Source: an uncultured Campylobacter sp.
GTDB taxonomy: Bacteria; Campylobacterota; Campylobacteria; Campylobacterales; Campylobacteraceae
Length of the DNA: 47,227 nucleotides
NCBI RefSeq assembly: GCF_937981295.1
Contig: NZ_CALJPC010000014.1
Location: forward strand, 1 to 47,227
Reading direction: 5' to 3'
Shown here piece after piece: positions 44,443-47,227 of the stretch; the stretch's first letter is position 1, and every line of letters begins with the position of its first letter. Both the position numbers and the translations under genes were made by a program. Below the pieces are notes generated by a model. The model did no database searches. It saw nothing but the letters and a program-made list of their open reading frames with translations, and was not told where the DNA came from.

Positions 44443-44877
44443 TCAACAATCTACTACTAAATTTTCAAAAACTAGGTCTATATTATCTTTGTACTGCTTA
44501 TCGTCAAATTCTAAATTATTATTCGTAATTTTCCGCCCGGTAATATCTCCAAGCTCCATAAGATACTGCTTGAACTTTTCTAAAAATTTATCTGTATTTG
44601 CCCTTTTATCGGAGCCCCACTCATCTGAGCTAAAATGAATATACGCGATAATTTTTTTGCTTTTAAGATAATATTTCGGTTGATAAATTCCCGATTTCGG
44701 AAAATATCTCGACACTTCCCCACTCAAACAAAGGCAAATATCGATCTTTTGCAGCGAGTGCATTTCAAAATCGCTAAAAACCCTTTTAATCTCTTGCCTT
44801 ACCGCTCTTATAATATCCGGTATATAGATCGGCACATCATCCGCCCCGCCGATAACGGCATTTATGTTAAATTTCAT
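44443..44877 (-). CDS. AT-rich hypothetical protein, 144 aa
   Basis: The family was not recognised. The protein begins MKFNINAVIGGADDVPIYIP and contains CLCLSGEVSRYF, YIHFSSDEWGSDKRANTDKF and a C-terminal LVFENLVVDC. It is a mixed alpha/beta soluble protein with several cysteines. Codons are clearly AT-richer than the neighbours, and the gene is a lone island between large gaps, which suggests transfer. Size, charge and isolation would suit an orphan immunity protein, but this is a guess. The site before ATG is GC-rich and unusual (GGGCGGGGCG). Confidence 0.55.
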   Translation of the reverse strand: MKFNINAVIGGADDVPIYIPDIIRAVRQEIKRVFSDFEMHSLQKIDICLCLSGEVSRYFPKSGIYQPKYYLKSKKIIAYIHFSSDEWGSDKRANTDKFLEKFKQYLMELGDITGRKITNNNLEFDDKQYKDNIDLVFENLVVDC

Positions 44878-45183
44878 ATAGCGCCCCGCCCTTAAATTAT
44901 AAAGTGATATTCTTCAAAATTTCGGCTCATTATATCATCTTCATAATATTTATCGAGCATCGGAGTTTCGAGGGTTTTAAAATCGGCATATTTTTTATCA
45001 AAACAGAGCCGAATAAAGATAAAATTTTATAAAATCTATCATTTTAATTTCATATCTCAAAAACTTTCCGCCGCCACGCAAGGAGCGTCAAATTTTAAAA
45101 TTGAAATCTTATACGTTAAGCTTAAAGCTCATAAAACTCCGATATTTAGGGCAATACGGACCTAAATTTTTATCTTTTATTGC

Positions 45184-45189
45184 TATAAT
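45184..45189 (+). promoter_or_regulatory. -10 box of the DsbB-like/cytochrome/TorA operon
   Basis: TATAAT in TGCTATAATTCC, an extended -10. Transcription should start near 45196, leaving a 60-base leader that contains two palindromes. Confidence 0.6.
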
Positions 45190-45204
45190 TCCTTCATAAA
45201 TTTA

Positions 45205-45235
45205 AATCTTAAGATTAAAAAGTATTCTTAAGAAT
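45205..45235. promoter_or_regulatory. Tandem palindromes in the leader of the second TorA operon
   Basis: AATCTTAAGATT (45205-45216) and ATTCTTAAGAAT (45224-45235) are each perfect 12-base palindromes on a TCTTAAGA core. Their centres are 19 bases apart, nearly two helical turns. They lie after the predicted transcription start, where a bound protein would block transcription. The binder is unknown. Confidence 0.55.
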
Positions 45236-45255
45236 TTTATAAGACGGAGGAGATC

Positions 45256-45855
45256 TTGAATAGATTGATTTTGAAGATTTACGCGTGGCAAAATACTGCT
45301 GCGCCGTGGTTTTGGCTCTTTGTGATAAGCGCAGGCTATCTTGCGGTATCGCATTTTTTCTTTCAGCGCTACCTTTTTATGTCGCCTACGCAGATGAGTG
45401 CCCTCGTGCGTCTGGGCTTTGCCGTAACGGGCGTGGGCGCGCTCATCGGCTTGCTGCTGCCGTTTGGCTTCATAGCAAGGCTCATTGCTTACCTGCTTGG
45501 TTTTGCGGGCGCGATATACGGCTATTTACAAAGCTCCGCGCCGCACCCCGCCGCAGATACCGCAAATTGCCTCTCAGCGCCTGCATTTCCTTTTGCGGTG
45601 CCGCTTGATAGCCTGCTGCCGGAGCTATTTCGCCCCGCAAGCTGCACGGGCACTCCGTCCTTCCCCGCGGGCACCGCGCTTAGCGATGTGCAGAGCTTTT
45701 TTGGCGGATTTTACGGCGAGGGATTTTATCTCGTGCCGAGCATAAAATTTGCAGACGCGGCGCAGTGCGCGCAGGTAGCGTTTGCGGCATTCGCGGCCGT
45801 TTTGGCCGTTATGTTTGCGGGCTTTTTATACGGCAGATTTACGAGAAGTTTTTAA
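45256..45855 (+). CDS. DsbB-like membrane protein lacking the CXXC pair
   Basis: The start is TTG 45256 behind a strong GGAGGAG. The 199 residues have four membrane helices (about 17-36, 49-70, 73-91 and 172-194). The long second loop has DsbB character: Cys105, FPFAVPLDSLLPELF, Cys130; E. coli DsbB has Cys104 and Cys130 with PLDKW between. In the first loop the E. coli KPCVLCIYER reads SPTQMSALVR here, so both cysteines of CXXC are T and S while P and R stay. Canonical disulphide transfer to quinone is therefore impossible. It is 20 bases before the cytochrome gene, so it belongs to that operon. It may have become a quinol-binding donor or a dedicated thiol-handling partner. Confidence 0.7.
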   Translation: MNRLILKIYAWQNTAAPWFWLFVISAGYLAVSHFFFQRYLFMSPTQMSALVRLGFAVTGVGALIGLLLPFGFIARLIAYLLGFAGAIYGYLQSSAPHPAADTANCLSAPAFPFAVPLDSLLPELFRPASCTGTPSFPAGTALSDVQSFFGGFYGEGFYLVPSIKFADAAQCAQVAFAAFAAVLAVMFAGFLYGRFTRSF

Positions 45856-45875
45856 AATTTTAAGAAAGGATAAGC

Positions 45876-46484
45876 ATGAAGTTTTTAAATTCTATTGCGG
45901 CTGCGGCGGCTCTTGCGGCTGTGATCGCAAGCTACGCTGGCGCCGAGGTTAAGGCGGGCGAGACGCTTTACGGCACGGTGCTAAAGCAGGTAAGTGTAAG
46001 CGGCGATTTGTCGCACAAGGACGGCAGGCTGCTACCTACAAACGCCATAGAGGTGCTGGAGGTCAAGGACGGAGTGGTGAAATTTTCGCTCACAGGCTAT
46101 CAAAATCCAAAGGCGCCCAACGTTATTTATTTCACGCCTAAAGTACGTATAATCGCGGTGGCGTTTTCGAAGCAAGCTAAATTTCAAAGCGAGAGCTTGG
46201 GCGAAGAGGACGGCTTTAATAAGGTTAAAATAACCGCCTACACCGACGAGGGCGCGCTAAGCGGCGACGTGGATAAAATTTTCGCGGGCGCAAAGGAGAA
46301 ATTTGAGGCCTCGTGTAGCGTCTGTCACGCTCTGCACCAGCCCGCCGATTATGAAGCAAATAGATGGCCGGGCTACATTAAGGCGATGCTTTCGCGCACG
46401 CCTATTAGCAAAGACGAGAGCTGGACGGTGGTGCAGTATCTACAAAAGCACTCCAAGGACGTAAATTTAAAGGATATGAAATGA
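45876..46484 (+). CDS. Monohaem c-type cytochrome, partner of TorA-like reductase (copy 2)
   Basis: The 202-residue protein has a signal peptide (cleaved near SYAGA), a beta-rich first part and a C-terminal haem motif CSVCH (147-151) followed by LHQPADYEANRWPGYIKAM. It is a diverged paralogue of the protein at 36512; the CxxCH-xLH-P and WP pattern is shared, while the front halves differ strongly. AAAGGA precedes ATG. Its stop overlaps the next ATG (ATGA). It should pass electrons to the molybdoenzyme that follows. Confidence 0.88.
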   Translation: MKFLNSIAAAAALAAVIASYAGAEVKAGETLYGTVLKQVSVSGDLSHKDGRLLPTNAIEVLEVKDGVVKFSLTGYQNPKAPNVIYFTPKVRIIAVAFSKQAKFQSESLGEEDGFNKVKITAYTDEGALSGDVDKIFAGAKEKFEASCSVCHALHQPADYEANRWPGYIKAMLSRTPISKDESWTVVQYLQKHSKDVNLKDMK

Positions 46485-47227
46485 AAAGACGAAATTTTTT
46501 AAAGCTCGGCGCGGCAGTATCGGCGCTTCCGCTCATCCCAAGCTCGATGCTCGCGGCGGATAAGCTTACCGCGCTTAAGAAAAACGGCGAAATTTTAACC
46601 GCGGCGCGGTGGGGAATTTTAAAAGCGAGCGTCAAAAACGGCAAGATCGTAAAGTCTGCGCCGTGGAAGATCACCTCTAAAATTCCAAATACGCTTCAAA
46701 ATACGATGGCGGATCTCGTTTATAATACGCGTATCAAAGCGCCGATGGTGCGAAAATCTTACCTCGCCGATCCCGATAATCCAAAGCCCGAGCTTCGCGG
46801 GCTTGACGAATGGGTCGAGGTAAAATATGAAGACGCGATCAAACTCGTCGCGCGCGAGCTTAAAAAGACGCGCGAGCAAAAGGGCGCAAGCTCGGTGTTT
46901 GCGGGCAGCTACGGCTGGCAGAGCACGGGCAACGTGCATGTCTCAAGGACGCTGCTTCATAGATTTATGAATTTAACCGGCGGCTTTACTGGCGTCACGG
47001 GCGATTACTCTACGGGTGCGGCGCAGGTAATAATGCCGCACGTAACGGGTTCAAATCAGGTCTATGAGCAGCAAACCTCGTGGCCGGTGGTGCTTGAAAA
47101 CTCCAAAGTCGTGGTCTTTTGGGGTCTAAATCCGATCTCTACGCTTCGCGTAGCGTGGACGAGCTCGGACGAGCAGGGATTTAAGTATTTCGAACAGCTA
47201 AAAAACAGCGACAAAGAGATCATCATC
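46481..47227 (+). CDS. Tat-exported TorA/DMSO-reductase-type molybdoenzyme (copy 2), cut by the window end
   Basis: The first 249 codons are present and the gene runs off the right edge. The twin-arginine signal is MKRRNFLKLGAAVSALP. SYGWQSTGNVHVSRTLLHR and GDYSTGAAQVIMPHVTGS follow, with the probable molybdenum-ligand serine at 177. It is a clear relative of the protein at 37092 but diverged, with TorA-like GSYGWQS wording where copy 1 has GECYWWG; this may mean a different substrate. It is translationally coupled to the cytochrome by ATGA. Confidence 0.9.
   Translation, partial: MKRRNFLKLGAAVSALPLIPSSMLAADKLTALKKNGEILTAARWGILKASVKNGKIVKSAPWKITSKIPNTLQNTMADLVYNTRIKAPMVRKSYLADPDNPKPELRGLDEWVEVKYEDAIKLVARELKKTREQKGASSVFAGSYGWQSTGNVHVSRTLLHRFMNLTGGFTGVTGDYSTGAAQVIMPHVTGSNQVYEQQTSWPVVLENSKVVVFWGLNPISTLRVAWTSSDEQGFKYFEQLKNSDKEIII

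Larger units (their letters stand above)
44878..45255. other. 378-base upstream region of the DsbB-like/TorA operon
   Basis: No gene was seen. The left 200 bases are AT-rich spacer after the start of the minus-strand gene. The last 75 bases hold the TATAAT promoter and tandem palindromes listed separately. Confidence 0.6.

Noticed and set aside
1..47227. tRNA, rRNA, tmRNA, riboswitch, insertion sequence or prophage genes
   Set aside because: I looked for cloverleaf arms with GTTCGA-type T-loops, rRNA words, known riboswitch cores and transposase or integrase motifs on both strands and saw none that I could support.

Overview
The window looks like chromosomal DNA of a Campylobacter-type epsilonproteobacterium. 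The signs are the gene order rpsT/prfA beside glmM-lspA, the DnaA-DnaN-GyrB block, HemJ-type haem synthesis, QueF, TorA-like molybdoenzymes paired with a monohaem cytochrome c, AAAGGA-type ribosome binding sites, and TATAAT-like -10 boxes without an obvious -35. The base composition is richer in G+C than C. jejuni, so an oral lineage such as C. gracilis is my best guess. That species call is inference.

Layout. Bases 1-1880 hold a visibly AT-richer accessory patch: a pentapeptide-repeat membrane protein split by a frameshift at a run of eight A, lying between gene scraps. Bases 1885-11500 run leftwards and centre on iron: two TonB-dependent receptors, a small haem-type membrane protein, a methyltransferase and an SbmA/BacA-type ABC transporter. 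Both receptor genes carry the same 15-base AT-rich element 65-66 bases before their start codon, probably a Fur-type operator. A UspA protein and an amber-broken SemiSWEET sugar transporter follow, then prfA, rpsT, glmM, lspA, a TM2-SHOCT protein, hemJ, nhaA and two hydrolases.

Bases 20950-31490 are the replication-origin neighbourhood. ruvC faces away from dnaA, and TTCAC-core DnaA-box candidates lie on both sides of dnaA. Then come dnaN, gyrB and a tightly packed run: a degenerate GGDEF-EAL membrane protein, queF and a YfbR-like HD protein. The signal recognition particle RNA gene lies on the minus strand just after the HD gene, and typA follows with a clear intrinsic terminator.

Bases 31500-47227 hold a HAD phosphatase, two tandem orphan amino-acid binding proteins, an ankyrin-like lipoprotein, and two copies of a respiratory module (monohaem cytochrome c plus Tat-exported TorA/DMSO-reductase-type enzyme). 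The first copy has a divergent Crp/Fnr-family regulator, with a near-perfect 22-base palindrome centred about 41.5 bases before the predicted transcription start. The second is led by a DsbB-like protein in which the quinone-reactive CXXC is replaced by T-x-x-S while the second-loop cysteine pair is kept. It sits behind two tandem palindromes sharing TCTTAAGA. This second operon is the best candidate for something undescribed. Between the modules lie tpx, TM2 and DUF805 membrane proteins, a SUKH-like protein and a HutX-type haem carrier.

No tRNA, rRNA, CRISPR array, insertion sequence or prophage was recognised.
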